A stretch of 64,000 nucleotides of DNA from Burkholderia anthina (GTDB taxonomy: Bacteria > Pseudomonadota > Gammaproteobacteria > Burkholderiales > Burkholderiaceae). Position 1 is the stretch's first letter; every line of letters starts with the position of its first letter. Below, piece after piece: positions 8,903 through 17,612 of the stretch. The notes beneath the pieces are model-generated. The model was not told the DNA's origin. It did no database searches and was given only the letters and a program-made list of their open reading frames with translations. The stretch covers positions 124,001-188,000 of the forward strand of contig NZ_CABVLY010000009.1 of the NCBI RefSeq assembly GCF_902498995.1. Reading direction: 5' to 3'. Position numbers and translations under genes: made by a program.

Positions 8903-9892
8903 TCAATTCCCCCGCGTGCCATCCGTGCGCTCGATACGCACCACGTCGCCCTTGTCGCCGCCCAGGCGCAGTTCGGCCGCGCCGAACAGCCGATCCACGA
9001 TGTAGTACGGCGCGCGGAAGCGGTAGTTGACGAGTTGGCCGTCACCCTGCGAGCCGATGACGAACAGGGGCGGCAACTCGCCTTGGGCGATGCCGGGTGG
9101 AAACTCGATATAGACCTTCTCGCCGTCGTCGAAGGCGTGCAGCGGCTTCCACGGCGGATTGCTGCCGCTGATTGCGTAGCGGAAACGGATCTTCTCCAGC
9201 GACAGGCCGGCGTCGATCGGCGCGGCTGCTTGTGCCGCCCGATCCTGACGCTGCAAGGCGAGCATCTGGTCTTTCGGATACTCCCACGACACCGACGCCA
9301 TCCATGCCTTGTCCGTCGAGGTCAGTTCGATCAGGTAGGTGCGCCGGCTGGTGCTGATGACCAGATTCGTCTTGAGGCCCGAGCGGATGGGCTTCACCAG
9401 CACGCTCACGCGGAGCGCGTCGCCCGCGCCGCTGGACGTGTCGCCGACGATCCAGCGCACAGTGTCGCCCGCAGCGACCGTCACCAGTTCCTCGCCAGCC
9501 TGCAGCGAAATCACGGTAACGCGCCCCGGCGCGGCATAAACCTGATACAGCGCGCCGTCGGTGAAGGGCCACACCTGAATCGCGTTGACATAGCCCTCGC
9601 GCGTGGGGGCCATACGCGCCTCGGCATTCGCACGCGAGACTCGCACGATTTCGTCAGCCGGTTCCGGCGCAGGCTTGGCGTCGTCCGCATCCGGCAGTGG
9701 CTTCATCTGCGCCGGCATTGGCAACACCTTCGGCACCTCCACCACTTCGACTGGCTTGGGCGGCTCGGACTGCTGCTGTGCCTGCACCGGCTCGTCGAGC
9801 GAAATATGCGGCGGCGGCTTGCCCTGCGAGGCGCAGCCTGGCAAGGCTGCCACGACCAACACGAAAGCGTAAAAGCGGAAAGACGGGTTCAT
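8903..9892 (-). CDS. trbG: TrbG, VirB9-like T4SS outer-membrane-complex protein
   Basis: 329-aa VirB9/TrbG (CagX) family protein that forms the outer-membrane core complex with TrbI. The N-terminus has a signal peptide ending in a lipobox-like stretch (VVAALPGCAS), so it may be lipid-anchored. A proline- and glutamate-rich spacer follows, then the VirB9 domain. The C-terminal motif with YVDRLFGAAELRLGG-like spacing is typical. I chose the ATG at 9892 because it overlaps the trbF stop by four bases (ATGA), whereas the longer frame from 9931 would run deeply into trbF. Its stop lies two bases before trbI. Confidence 0.92.
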   Translation of the reverse strand: MNPSFRFYAFVLVVAALPGCASQGKPPPHISLDEPVQAQQQSEPPKPVEVVEVPKVLPMPAQMKPLPDADDAKPAPEPADEIVRVSRANAEARMAPTREGYVNAIQVWPFTDGALYQVYAAPGRVTVISLQAGEELVTVAAGDTVRWIVGDTSSGAGDALRVSVLVKPIRSGLKTNLVISTSRRTYLIELTSTDKAWMASVSWEYPKDQMLALQRQDRAAQAAAPIDAGLSLEKIRFRYAISGSNPPWKPLHAFDDGEKVYIEFPPGIAQGELPPLFVIGSQGDGQLVNYRFRAPYYIVDRLFGAAELRLGGDKGDVVRIERTDGTRGN

Positions 9893-10593
9893 GGCTTGGC
9901 TCCTTCGGACGCATCCAGCTCGCGGCTCCACGACAGGCCGTTGACGTAGATGCCGAGCGGGTTCTTGCGCAGCCGCTGTTCAGTGCGCGGGGTTTGCAGG
10001 ACGATGGACAGCACGGCGTTCCAGCGTTCGATGCCAGCGGGCGCGCCGTTGACGAACCGCTGCTCCGTCCACCGGACGTTGAACGACCAATCACTGGCGC
10101 GCGTAACGCTGGTGATCTGCACCGTCACCGACTCCTTGCCGACGCGAGCGAACGGATCGTTCTTGCTGGCGTAGTCGTTGAGCACGGCCGCACCGTGGTC
10201 GGTCGTGTAGTCGTAGGCGTTGAGCCAGTTCTGCCGCACCACGATCGGGTCGATGGAGAGCGAGCGAACCAGCGTGATGAAGTTCGCCAGGTGGTATGCG
10301 ATCTGCGCATCCGCCGGTCGATACGGCGTGGCGGCTTCGCCGACCGCGCGCACCTGGCCGGTCTTGTCCACCTCCACCACGTAGGGTGTGACGATGGACT
10401 GCGCCGATCGCCAGACCAGGCCGCCCGCCATCAGCAAGGCGAGCGCGAGACAGCCGAAGGCCATGAAGCGCCAGTTTTTCGCCTGCACGCGGGCCGAGCC
10501 GATGCGCTCGTCCCACACCTGCGCGGCGGCTTGATACGGGGTGGCTGGCTGCGGCGTGTCGGCGTAGCGCACCTGCGGTCGCTTGAATCGCAT
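9889..10593 (-). CDS. trbF: TrbF, VirB8-like T4SS inner-membrane protein
   Basis: 234-aa VirB8/TrbF protein: a short cytoplasmic N-terminus beginning with the typical VRYADTPQPATPYQAAAQVWDER segment, one transmembrane helix near residues 43-62, and a periplasmic NTF2-like domain with the VDKTGQVRAV and NWLNAYDYT regions. VirB8 proteins nucleate assembly of the channel. It overlaps trbG by four bases and lies 12 bp after trbL. Length and organisation match TrbF of RP4/Tn4371-type systems, and nothing looks truncated. Confidence 0.93.
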   Translation of the reverse strand: MRFKRPQVRYADTPQPATPYQAAAQVWDERIGSARVQAKNWRFMAFGCLALALLMAGGLVWRSAQSIVTPYVVEVDKTGQVRAVGEAATPYRPADAQIAYHLANFITLVRSLSIDPIVVRQNWLNAYDYTTDHGAAVLNDYASKNDPFARVGKESVTVQITSVTRASDWSFNVRWTEQRFVNGAPAGIERWNAVLSIVLQTPRTEQRLRKNPLGIYVNGLSWSRELDASEGAKP

Positions 10594-10605
10594 GGCTGGT
10601 TCTCC

Positions 10606-11988
10606 TCAATGGTCGGAATCGCCCAGGCTCGGGCCTTGCGCCGAGCCGCCGCCGTCGCCGCCGCGCAACGTGTGTGCGGTGGTGGTCGCGGCATGGGCGA
10701 GTTGCTGGCGGCGGTGCAGGCGCTTGGCCCACGCGGGTTGCGGCTGGTCGGTGGGGTTGGCGGCGGAGTCGCCGGATGCGGTCGCGCCGGAGGCAGCGCC
10801 ACTGCTGCTACCGCCGGATGCCCTACCGCTCGCGCCGTCCGAACGGAAAGCAGCGGCAGCACGTTCCCCGAACGCGCGTGCGCCAGCGGCGGCCTTCTGG
10901 CCGACGGCCTGTGCTCCGGTCTTGGCGACGTTGCCGAAGCCCGCCATTGCACCTTTCGCGCCTCCACCCGCTGCGGCAGAACCGGCGTGGAACGCTGCTC
11001 CGGCGCTACCCGCCGTGGACGCGGCCATGCGCGCGCCCTTGCCGAGCGCGCTGGCGGCGGCTGGCGCCATGCGCGCCCCAGCCGCGACCGCGCCCCCGAC
11101 GCCGGTAGCTGCTACGCCGATTGCAACCGCGGTGCCGGCCGCGCCTACGGCGGCGCCGGCCACCGCACCCGCGCCGAGCTGCGGCGCGCCGGACACGAGG
11201 CCGGTGGCGATGCCCGGCCCGTAGATGCCCAGCGCAAGCAAGGCGAGCGAGGCCAGCATCACGACCAGCGCATGATCGATGGACGGCTCGCTGGGCGTCG
11301 TCGGGAACTGCGCGAACAGCCCCGTACCGATGCCGACGATGACGGCCAGCACCAGTACCTTGATGCCCGCCGACACCACATTGCCGAGCACCTTTTCGGC
11401 GAGGAACGCGGTCTTGTTCCACAGCGCGAACGGCACCAGCACGAAACCGGCGAGTGTGGTCAGCTTGAACTCGATCAACGTGATGAAAAGCTGCACCGCC
11501 AGCACGAAGAAACAGACGATGACGGTCAGCCAGGCGAGGAACATCACGACGATGGGCGTGATGTTGATGAACACCTCGGGAAAGCCCGCCATGTCGCTGA
11601 TCTGTTCGAGGATCGGCATACCGGCGTCGATGCCGGTCTTGGCGAGATGTCCCGGTTGCAGGAACGTCTCCATGCTCACGGCCGAGCCGGTGGCGGTCAG
11701 GCCGAGTCCAGCGAAGGAACGGAACACGACGCCGGACAGCATGTTGAAGTTGCCGATGATGTAGGCAAAGGCACCGACGTACAGCACCTTGCGGATGAGC
11801 TTCGCCATCACGTCCTCGCCCTGGTCGGTGGCATGGCCGAGCGACCAGTAAAGGCCCACCAGCGTCATGTCGATGACCACCAGCGTCGCGGTCAAGAATC
11901 CGACCTCGCCACGCAGCAGGCCAAAGCCCGAGTCGATGTAGGTGGAAAAGACACTGAGGAAGTGGTCGATGATCGAAACATCGTTCAT
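10606..11988 (-). CDS. trbL: TrbL, VirB6-like polytopic T4SS membrane protein
   Basis: 460-aa VirB6/TrbL protein, the polytopic inner-membrane part of the channel. Several strongly hydrophobic segments occupy roughly residues 25-310 (for example VVMFLAWLTVIVCFFVLAVQ and LVVMLASLALLALGIYG). The last 150 residues are low-complexity, rich in Ala, Gly and Ser, as in other TrbL proteins. The ATG at 11988 overlaps the stop of the small lipoprotein gene by four bases; the longer frame would run through that gene. It is followed by trbF after 12 bp. Confidence 0.92.
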   Translation of the reverse strand: MNDVSIIDHFLSVFSTYIDSGFGLLRGEVGFLTATLVVIDMTLVGLYWSLGHATDQGEDVMAKLIRKVLYVGAFAYIIGNFNMLSGVVFRSFAGLGLTATGSAVSMETFLQPGHLAKTGIDAGMPILEQISDMAGFPEVFINITPIVVMFLAWLTVIVCFFVLAVQLFITLIEFKLTTLAGFVLVPFALWNKTAFLAEKVLGNVVSAGIKVLVLAVIVGIGTGLFAQFPTTPSEPSIDHALVVMLASLALLALGIYGPGIATGLVSGAPQLGAGAVAGAAVGAAGTAVAIGVAATGVGGAVAAGARMAPAAASALGKGARMAASTAGSAGAAFHAGSAAAGGGAKGAMAGFGNVAKTGAQAVGQKAAAGARAFGERAAAAFRSDGASGRASGGSSSGAASGATASGDSAANPTDQPQPAWAKRLHRRQQLAHAATTTAHTLRGGDGGGSAQGPSLGDSDH

Positions 11989-12278
11989 GGCCGTTGCTCC
12001 GTCGATTCGCTGGGGCCGTCGAAGCTGGCCGGAATGGGCGGCAGGTCGGCGAGCGTCTGGTACTCGCCGGGGCCAACGCGCCCGGAGAAAAAGCGCCGCA
12101 AGTTGGCTTGTTCGACCTGTGCGTAAAGCGCGGCATCGTGCTGGCCGTGCAGGCATTGCCCGTGCAGCGCGTGCAGCCGCTCGGGGTCAGCGGCCAGCGC
12201 ATCGACCGACAGCGCCTGCGGCCGGTCGCAACCGGCCAGCAGGCACGCAATGGCGAACAGGACGGGCGTGCGGTTCAT
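11985..12278 (-). CDS. TrbK/EexN-like entry-exclusion lipoprotein between trbJ and trbL
   Basis: 97-aa predicted lipoprotein: signal peptide with lipobox LLAGC at residues 13-17 and a short mature domain. It occupies the trbK position between trbJ and trbL, where RP4 TrbK confers entry exclusion. The mature part shares VDALAADPERLHALHGQC and a later RRFF with the EexN-like protein at 20454-20702, so the element carries two related exclusion-type lipoproteins. It overlaps trbL by four bases and follows trbJ after 11 bp. Role is inferred from position and family resemblance. Confidence 0.8.
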   Translation of the reverse strand: MNRTPVLFAIACLLAGCDRPQALSVDALAADPERLHALHGQCLHGQHDAALYAQVEQANLRRFFSGRVGPGEYQTLADLPPIPASFDGPSESTEQRP

Positions 12279-12289
12279 GGCCGTGCCCG

Positions 12290-13018
12290 TCAGTTGCCGT
12301 AGAAATTCACCGGCTGCGGCGTGTACGGCGTGCCGGTGCCGAGGAAACGCTGCGTGATGACGCGGCCTTGTTCGACGGCGGCGGCCTCTCGCGCCAGTTC
12401 CAGCGCCGATGCGCGGCCCTGCGTGAGCTGAAGCTGTTGCGCCTGGATCGACTGCTTGGCCTGCAAGGCGAGAAGCTGATTGGTCGCCTGCTGGGCTTGC
12501 AAGGCGCCGGTGGCTGACTGGCTCTGGCCCACAAGGTCGGTCAGCACGCCTTCGTCGCTGGTCACGTTCTGCGATACCTGCGCCTGCATCTGCATCGCGG
12601 TCTGCAAGCCGTTGAGCGTGTTCTGCCAACGCTGGTGCGCGTCCTGGTACATCTGGTTGCCCGTCACGGTGGCGGTGTACTGCTGCGGATACAACTGCGC
12701 GAACTGCTGGTCCATGCTCTGCACCTGGAACGCCAGTCCCTGCGCCTGCGTGATGAGCTGCTGCGTGGTCGCCAGCGTCGATTGCAGCCGACTGACGACG
12801 TTGAACGGCAAACTCTCCAGATTGCGCGCCTGATTTATCAGCGACTGCGCCTGGTTCTGGAGTTGCCGGACTTGGTTGTTGATCTGCTCCAAAGTGCGTG
12901 CGGCCGTCATCGTGTTCTGCACAAGATTGGTCGCGTCGATGACGGCCCATTGCGCGTGCGCGACAGGCATCACACCGATGAACGTGGCAATGGCGATGGC
13001 AAGAAAGCGAATTTTCAT
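12290..13018 (-). CDS. trbJ: TrbJ, VirB5-like T4SS pilus-associated protein
   Basis: 242-aa VirB5/TrbJ protein, a minor pilus component that may contact the recipient. There is a clear signal peptide (residues 1-22, ending VAHAQ). The rest is glutamine-rich and helical, with coiled-coil character (for example LEQINNQVRQLQNQAQSL), as expected for this family. The ATG at 13018 overlaps the trbE stop by four bases. Intact and of normal length. Confidence 0.93.
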   Translation of the reverse strand: MKIRFLAIAIATFIGVMPVAHAQWAVIDATNLVQNTMTAARTLEQINNQVRQLQNQAQSLINQARNLESLPFNVVSRLQSTLATTQQLITQAQGLAFQVQSMDQQFAQLYPQQYTATVTGNQMYQDAHQRWQNTLNGLQTAMQMQAQVSQNVTSDEGVLTDLVGQSQSATGALQAQQATNQLLALQAKQSIQAQQLQLTQGRASALELAREAAAVEQGRVITQRFLGTGTPYTPQPVNFYGN

Positions 13019-15465
13019 GGCGAAACCTCCAGCGGTTGAGGAGCGAGGAAGGACGCGGCGGATGGCGCGGACGGCAAAAGGTCGGCCGCCCAATCGAGGC
13101 CGCGGTGGCGCAGCCAAGCACCCGAGAAGCCGGGAGCACCCGCCTGTGTCAGCACGCGGTCGATGTTGCGTTGGTCTTGGGGTGTCGAGGCGCCCGCGAA
13201 CGCGAGCGCGACCGGCCCTAGGTCGAGGTCGAACAGGCGATTGCCTGCGGTGGACTGGTAGTAGTAGTCGCGCTTGGGCTGTGCAGTAGCCACGATCTCG
13301 ATCTGCCGACTGTTGAGGCCGAAGCCTTCGTAGATCGTGCGAATCTGCGGCTCGGCCGCCTGCGGGTTCGGCAGAAAAATACGGCTCGCGCAGCTCTCGA
13401 TGATTGCGGGCGCGATGGTCGAATCCTTGATGTCCGCGAGCGACTGCGTGGCGAAGATGACGCTGACGTTCTTCTTGCGCAGCGTCTTGAGCCACTGGCG
13501 GATGCGCGCCGCGAACACCGGGTCATCGAGGAACAGCCAGGACTCGTCAAGGATCAGCAGCGTCGGCACACCGTCGAACCGCTCATCGAAACGCGCAAAC
13601 AGATAGCCCAGCACGGCCAGCACCGCGGCCTTGCTGTGCATCAGTTCCTCCATCTCAAAGCACTGCACGTCAGCCGCGCCGAGCCGGTCGTGATCGGCGT
13701 CGAGCAGCTTGCCGTGTGCGCCGCCGAGCACATACGGCGCAAGCGCCTGGCGCAGCGCGTTCGATTGCAGCAGCACCGACAGGCCCGTAAGCGTGCGCTG
13801 TTCGAGCGGCGCACCGGCAAGGCTGCCGAGCGCCGACCAGATGGCCGCCTTCTCGTCGGGGCCGACGGCGATGCCTTCGTATGTCAGGCGGCCTTCGACC
13901 CATTCGGCGGCCCAGGTGCGATAGCCCTCCAGGTCGGTGCGCGCGAGCGGCTGGAATGCGATCGCGCCATCGGCGCCGAGGTCGTAGTGTTCGCCGCCCA
14001 GGCCCAGCGTCGTCGCCCGCATCGAGCGCCCCATGTCGAAAGCGAAGATGCGCGCACCGGGATAGCGGCGGAACTGCATCGCCAGCGTGGCGAGCAGTAC
14101 GGATTTACCCATGCCGGTCGGACCAGCAATCAGCGTGTGGCCCACGTCGCCGATATGTGTCACCAGCCGGAACGGAGTCGCGCCTTCGGTACGGGTCACG
14201 ATCAGCGGCGGGCCGTCGAGGTGCGCGTTCCTCTCCGGCCCGGCCCATACCGCCGACACCGGCATCAGGTGCGCGAGATTCAGCGTCGAAACGATGGGTT
14301 GGCGCACGTTCGCATACGCATGGCCCGGCACCGACGACAGCCATGCCTCCACCGAATTGAGGGTTTCGGGGATCGTCACGAAGCCCCGGCCCTGAATCAC
14401 GCGCTCGACCTGGCGCAGCTTCTCGTCAGCCGTGTTGGCATCGCTATCGAGCACGGTGACGGTCGCGGTGACGAAGCCGAAGGCGACTTGATCGCTACCA
14501 AGCTCCTGCATCGCCGCATCCGCGTCGGCGGCCTTGTTGCTCGCGTCTGTATCGACCAGCGGGCTTTCCTGCTGGAAGATCGTCTCGCGCAGCAGCGCGA
14601 GGACGTTCTTGCGCTTCGCGAACCACTGCCGGCGTAGCCGCCCGAGTTCCTTCTCGGCCTCGGCCTTGTCCAGACACAGAAAGCGCGTGCTCCAGCGGTA
14701 GGCGAAACCGAGCCGGTTGAGGTCGTCCAGAATCCCCGGCCAGGTCGAGGTCGGAAACCCGCGCACGGTGACGACGCGCAGGTGCCGATCGCCGAGTATC
14801 GGCGCCAGGCCGCCAACCAGCGGCATGTCGGCCAGCAGCGCGTCGAGGTGGAACGGCACTTCCGGGACAGCCAGCCGATAGTGCCGTGTCGAGACGGTCG
14901 CGTGCAGGTAGGTCAGCGTGTCGGCATCGTCGAGCCAATCGATCTCCGGCATCACGCCGTCGAGCAGATCGAAGATGCGGCTGGTTTCAGAAACGAACGC
15001 GGCCAGGCGTTCTCGCCAATCCACGCCATTGGTCGGGGAGTTCTCGTATAGCAACTTGGCCGCGCGTGCCCGTGATTCTTCCGGCGGCAGGTATTGAAGC
15101 GTGAGGTGATAGCCGCTCTCGAAGTGGTTGCCCGATTCCTCGAACGTCGCGCGGCGTTCTTCGTCCACCAGCCAAGACAGCGGCTCGGGAAAATCCGAGT
15201 GTGGATAGTCGGCTGCCGGCCGGCGTTCGGCTTCGACGTACAACGCCCAGCCGGCGCCGAGCCGGCGCAGCGCGTTGTTCAGGCGCGCGGTCGTGGCGAT
15301 TAGCTCGCTCTGCGTCGCGCTGTCCAGGTCAGGCCCGCGAAAGCGCGCCGTGCGCTGGAAGCTACCGTCCTTGTTGAGCACGACGCCGGGCGCGACTAGG
15401 CCGGCCCACGGCAGCCAGTCGGCAAGCAAGGCCGGACGGTGACGGTATTCGGCGAGGTTCAGCAT
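13015..15465 (-). CDS. trbE: TrbE, VirB4-like T4SS ATPase
   Basis: 816-aa VirB4/TrbE ATPase that powers pilus assembly and substrate transfer at the inner membrane. The N-terminal CagE/TrbE domain is followed by Walker A AGPTGMGKS at about residues 447-455 and Walker B LLILDESWLFL near 640, then the conserved IFATQSLADI segment. I chose the ATG at 15465 (MLNLAEYR), the typical TrbE N-terminus, and not the longer frame that runs into trbD. It overlaps trbJ by four bases and follows trbD by 14 bp. Confidence 0.95.
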   Translation of the reverse strand: MLNLAEYRHRPALLADWLPWAGLVAPGVVLNKDGSFQRTARFRGPDLDSATQSELIATTARLNNALRRLGAGWALYVEAERRPAADYPHSDFPEPLSWLVDEERRATFEESGNHFESGYHLTLQYLPPEESRARAAKLLYENSPTNGVDWRERLAAFVSETSRIFDLLDGVMPEIDWLDDADTLTYLHATVSTRHYRLAVPEVPFHLDALLADMPLVGGLAPILGDRHLRVVTVRGFPTSTWPGILDDLNRLGFAYRWSTRFLCLDKAEAEKELGRLRRQWFAKRKNVLALLRETIFQQESPLVDTDASNKAADADAAMQELGSDQVAFGFVTATVTVLDSDANTADEKLRQVERVIQGRGFVTIPETLNSVEAWLSSVPGHAYANVRQPIVSTLNLAHLMPVSAVWAGPERNAHLDGPPLIVTRTEGATPFRLVTHIGDVGHTLIAGPTGMGKSVLLATLAMQFRRYPGARIFAFDMGRSMRATTLGLGGEHYDLGADGAIAFQPLARTDLEGYRTWAAEWVEGRLTYEGIAVGPDEKAAIWSALGSLAGAPLEQRTLTGLSVLLQSNALRQALAPYVLGGAHGKLLDADHDRLGAADVQCFEMEELMHSKAAVLAVLGYLFARFDERFDGVPTLLILDESWLFLDDPVFAARIRQWLKTLRKKNVSVIFATQSLADIKDSTIAPAIIESCASRIFLPNPQAAEPQIRTIYEGFGLNSRQIEIVATAQPKRDYYYQSTAGNRLFDLDLGPVALAFAGASTPQDQRNIDRVLTQAGAPGFSGAWLRHRGLDWAADLLPSAPSAASFLAPQPLEVSP

Positions 15466-15479
15466 CGCGGCGTCTCCCG

Positions 15480-15749
15480 TCACACGTCCAAAAGCGGCTT
15501 GTGCCGAAGATGCCGGGCGAACACCTGCATGAACTGCGCATCCACGCGCGCGCCCCACACGGCGAGCGAATGCCCGACGATCCAGAGCACGACACCGGGA
15601 ATCCACAGTTGCAGGCCCAGCCCGACCGCACCGGATAGCGTGCCGTTGGCAATCGCCACGGTGCGCGGCGCACCGCCCATCAGGATCGGCTCGGTGAGCG
15701 AGCGATGCAGTGGCACCTCGAAGCCCGGCAGGTCATTGGCCGTATTCAT
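15480..15749 (-). CDS. trbD: TrbD, VirB3-like T4SS inner-membrane protein
   Basis: 89-aa VirB3/TrbD protein with the characteristic N-terminus (FEVPLHRSLTEPILMGGAPR) and one long hydrophobic stretch near residues 33-65 that can form one or two membrane helices. In the channel it works next to the VirB4-type ATPase, whose gene follows after 14 bp. The start overlaps the trbC stop by four bases. Complete. Confidence 0.92.
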   Translation of the reverse strand: MNTANDLPGFEVPLHRSLTEPILMGGAPRTVAIANGTLSGAVGLGLQLWIPGVVLWIVGHSLAVWGARVDAQFMQVFARHLRHKPLLDV

Positions 15750-16129
15750 ACGACGGCCCCGCCGGAGAAGCTGAAGAACGATAGGAAGAAGCTCGATGCC
15801 GCGAACGCGATGGACAGGCCGAACACGATCTGGATCAGCTTGCGGAAGCCTCCGCTGGTGTCGCCGAAAGCCAGTGCCAGGCCAGTCGAAATGATGATGA
15901 TGACGGCGATGATCTTGGAGACTGGCCCCTGAATGGAATCGAGGATGGATTGCAATGGGGTTTCCCAAGGCATCGACGAACCGGATGCCCGTGCCGTGCC
16001 AGCCGCCATCAGCATGACCGCAGCGAGCAGCAGGCCGTGATGCGCGGGGCCAGCCAGTCGGCGCAGGCGCGCGACGCACGAAACCGGATTTACGAAAAAG
16101 CGGAAAGCATGGGTGTGCATCTGCGTCAT
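15746..16129 (-). CDS. trbC: TrbC, VirB2-like pilin
   Basis: 127-aa TrbC/VirB2 major pilin precursor. A long leader (residues 1 to about 48, ending ARASGSS after a hydrophobic stretch) is followed by two hydrophobic helices (ISKIIAVIIIISTGLALAF and LIQIVFGLSIAFAASSFFLS) split by a short polar loop, as in pilins of this family. RP4 TrbC is processed by the TraF peptidase, and a TraF gene is present here at 30530-31117. It overlaps trbB and trbD by four bases each. Confidence 0.93.
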   Translation of the reverse strand: MTQMHTHAFRFFVNPVSCVARLRRLAGPAHHGLLLAAVMLMAAGTARASGSSMPWETPLQSILDSIQGPVSKIIAVIIIISTGLALAFGDTSGGFRKLIQIVFGLSIAFAASSFFLSFFSFSGGAVV

Positions 16130-17151
16130 GGCAGTTCTCCAGGTTGGTCAGAGGACGGGAAAGAAAGCGGCAGCTCAGGAAGCGGTGCTTCCAGCACATC
16201 CGCCAAGCGGTAGCCCACGCCATCGAAACCGAGCACGCGGGCGATGCTCTCGATGCGGCGACGCCGGCCGCGGCCGGCGATGTGGATGACGACGTTGACC
16301 GCTTCGGCGACGAGCGCACGCGGCGGGTTCACGGCCACTTCGAGAATCAGTTGCTCCAAGCGCAACAGCGCGCCGAGCGCGGAGCCAGCATGAATCGTGG
16401 CGATGCCGCCCGGATGCCCGGTGCCCCACACCTTGATGAGATCCAGCGCCTCGCCGCCGCGTACCTCGCCGACAATCACGCGGTCGGGACGCAATCGCAT
16501 CGTGGCGCGCACCAGCTCGGTCATCGACACGACGCCCGCGCGCGTGCGCAGCGGAACGTGATCGCGCGCCGCACATTGGAGCTCTACGGTGTCTTCAAGT
16601 ACCAGCACGCGGTCGCCGGTGGCGGCGATTTCCGCGAGCAAGGCATTGGCAAGCGTGGTCTTGCCGGTGCTGGTGCCGCCGGCGATGAGGATGTTCTGCC
16701 GCTCGTGTACCGCGTCACGCAGGAATGCGGCCTGTTCGACCGTCATCATCCCGTCGGTGATGTAGCGTTCCAGCGGAATGACGCCAACCGCGCGCTTACG
16801 CAGCGCGAAGGCCGGCCCCGGCGCGGCCGGTGGCAGGATGCCCTCGAAGCGTTCGCCCGTCTCAGGCAGCTCGGCGGTCAAGAGCGGTTGGCCGCGATGC
16901 ACTTCTGCACCGACGTGTGCGGCGACTAGGCGGATGATGCGTTCGCCGTCTTCTTCGGACAGCTCGGCGCCCATTGGGGCGCGGCCTGACGACAGGCGAT
17001 CAACCCATAGCGTGTGGTCGGGATTGAGCATGATTTCCACCACGTCTGGGTCTTCGAGCGCGGCGGCGATCAGCGGCCCCATTGCCGTGCGCAACATGCG
17101 GATACGCCGGTCGAGCGACGTGGTGGCGAAGGACTGCGGCACGTCGCTCAT
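16126..17151 (-). CDS. trbB: TrbB, VirB11-like T4SS ATPase
   Basis: 341-aa VirB11/TrbB hexameric secretion ATPase. Walker A GGTSTGKTT is at about residues 158-166, the Asp box VLVLEDTVEL follows, Walker B is VIVGEVRGGEALDL and the His box is GGIATIHAGSA. It acts at the cytoplasmic face with TrbE and TraG. It overlaps the copG-like gene and trbC by four bases each, so it is the first structural trb gene of the operon after the regulator. Confidence 0.95.
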   Translation of the reverse strand: MSDVPQSFATTSLDRRIRMLRTAMGPLIAAALEDPDVVEIMLNPDHTLWVDRLSSGRAPMGAELSEEDGERIIRLVAAHVGAEVHRGQPLLTAELPETGERFEGILPPAAPGPAFALRKRAVGVIPLERYITDGMMTVEQAAFLRDAVHERQNILIAGGTSTGKTTLANALLAEIAATGDRVLVLEDTVELQCAARDHVPLRTRAGVVSMTELVRATMRLRPDRVIVGEVRGGEALDLIKVWGTGHPGGIATIHAGSALGALLRLEQLILEVAVNPPRALVAEAVNVVIHIAGRGRRRRIESIARVLGFDGVGYRLADVLEAPLPELPLSFPSSDQPGELP

Positions 17152-17612
17152 GACGCACGCTCCTCGGCCTCGGCCAATGCCGCCGCGTCGTGGAGTCGTG
17201 CAGTGTCGGGATTCAACTCCTCCACCACGTCGCGCACGAGACTGCGGCCGCGCATCAGGTGGCGGCCGAGCTGTTCGACGAATTGCTCGAAACGCGCCTT
17301 GCCCTGCGCGCGGGCGGCTTCCTGAAGGGCTTCGGGAACCGGCGTGCTGACGGTCAGGTAGTAGCGGACGAACAGCGCCAGCGTCTCGATCTCGATGTTC
17401 TGGTCGCGCTCCAGCCGCTCGAACTGGCGTGTCAGCCGGTCGAGCCGCTTGGCGATGGCAGCCTCACGCTGGTCGCCCGCGTCGGGCGACAACCAGGACG
17501 CGAGCGCCGCCGCGACGATGCTGGATTTCGAGACGCCTTTCTTGGCGGCCAGTTCGTCGAGGCGTTTGGCGTGTTCGCGCGGAATGAACAGGTTGAGGCG
17601 GTACTGGCTCAT
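17148..17612 (-). CDS. CopG/ribbon-helix-helix family protein between traG and trbB
   Basis: 154-aa protein with an N-terminal ribbon-helix-helix-like domain (YRLNLFIPREHAKRLDELAAKKGVSKSSIVAAAL), followed by a helical region with a coiled-coil tendency (RLDRLTRQFERLERDQNIEIETL). In Tn4371-like ICEs a CopG-family gene occupies this place. It could bind DNA to tune transfer-gene expression or act at the origin of transfer; neither is shown by the sequence. Four-base overlaps with traG and trbB tie its expression to the transfer operon. Confidence 0.85.
   Translation of the reverse strand: MSQYRLNLFIPREHAKRLDELAAKKGVSKSSIVAAALASWLSPDAGDQREAAIAKRLDRLTRQFERLERDQNIEIETLALFVRYYLTVSTPVPEALQEAARAQGKARFEQFVEQLGRHLMRGRSLVRDVVEELNPDTARLHDAAALAEAEERAS

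Noticed and set aside
9697-12126. 809-aa rightward open frame across trbG-trbL
   Set aside because: Antisense to four well-supported trb genes and has no domain.
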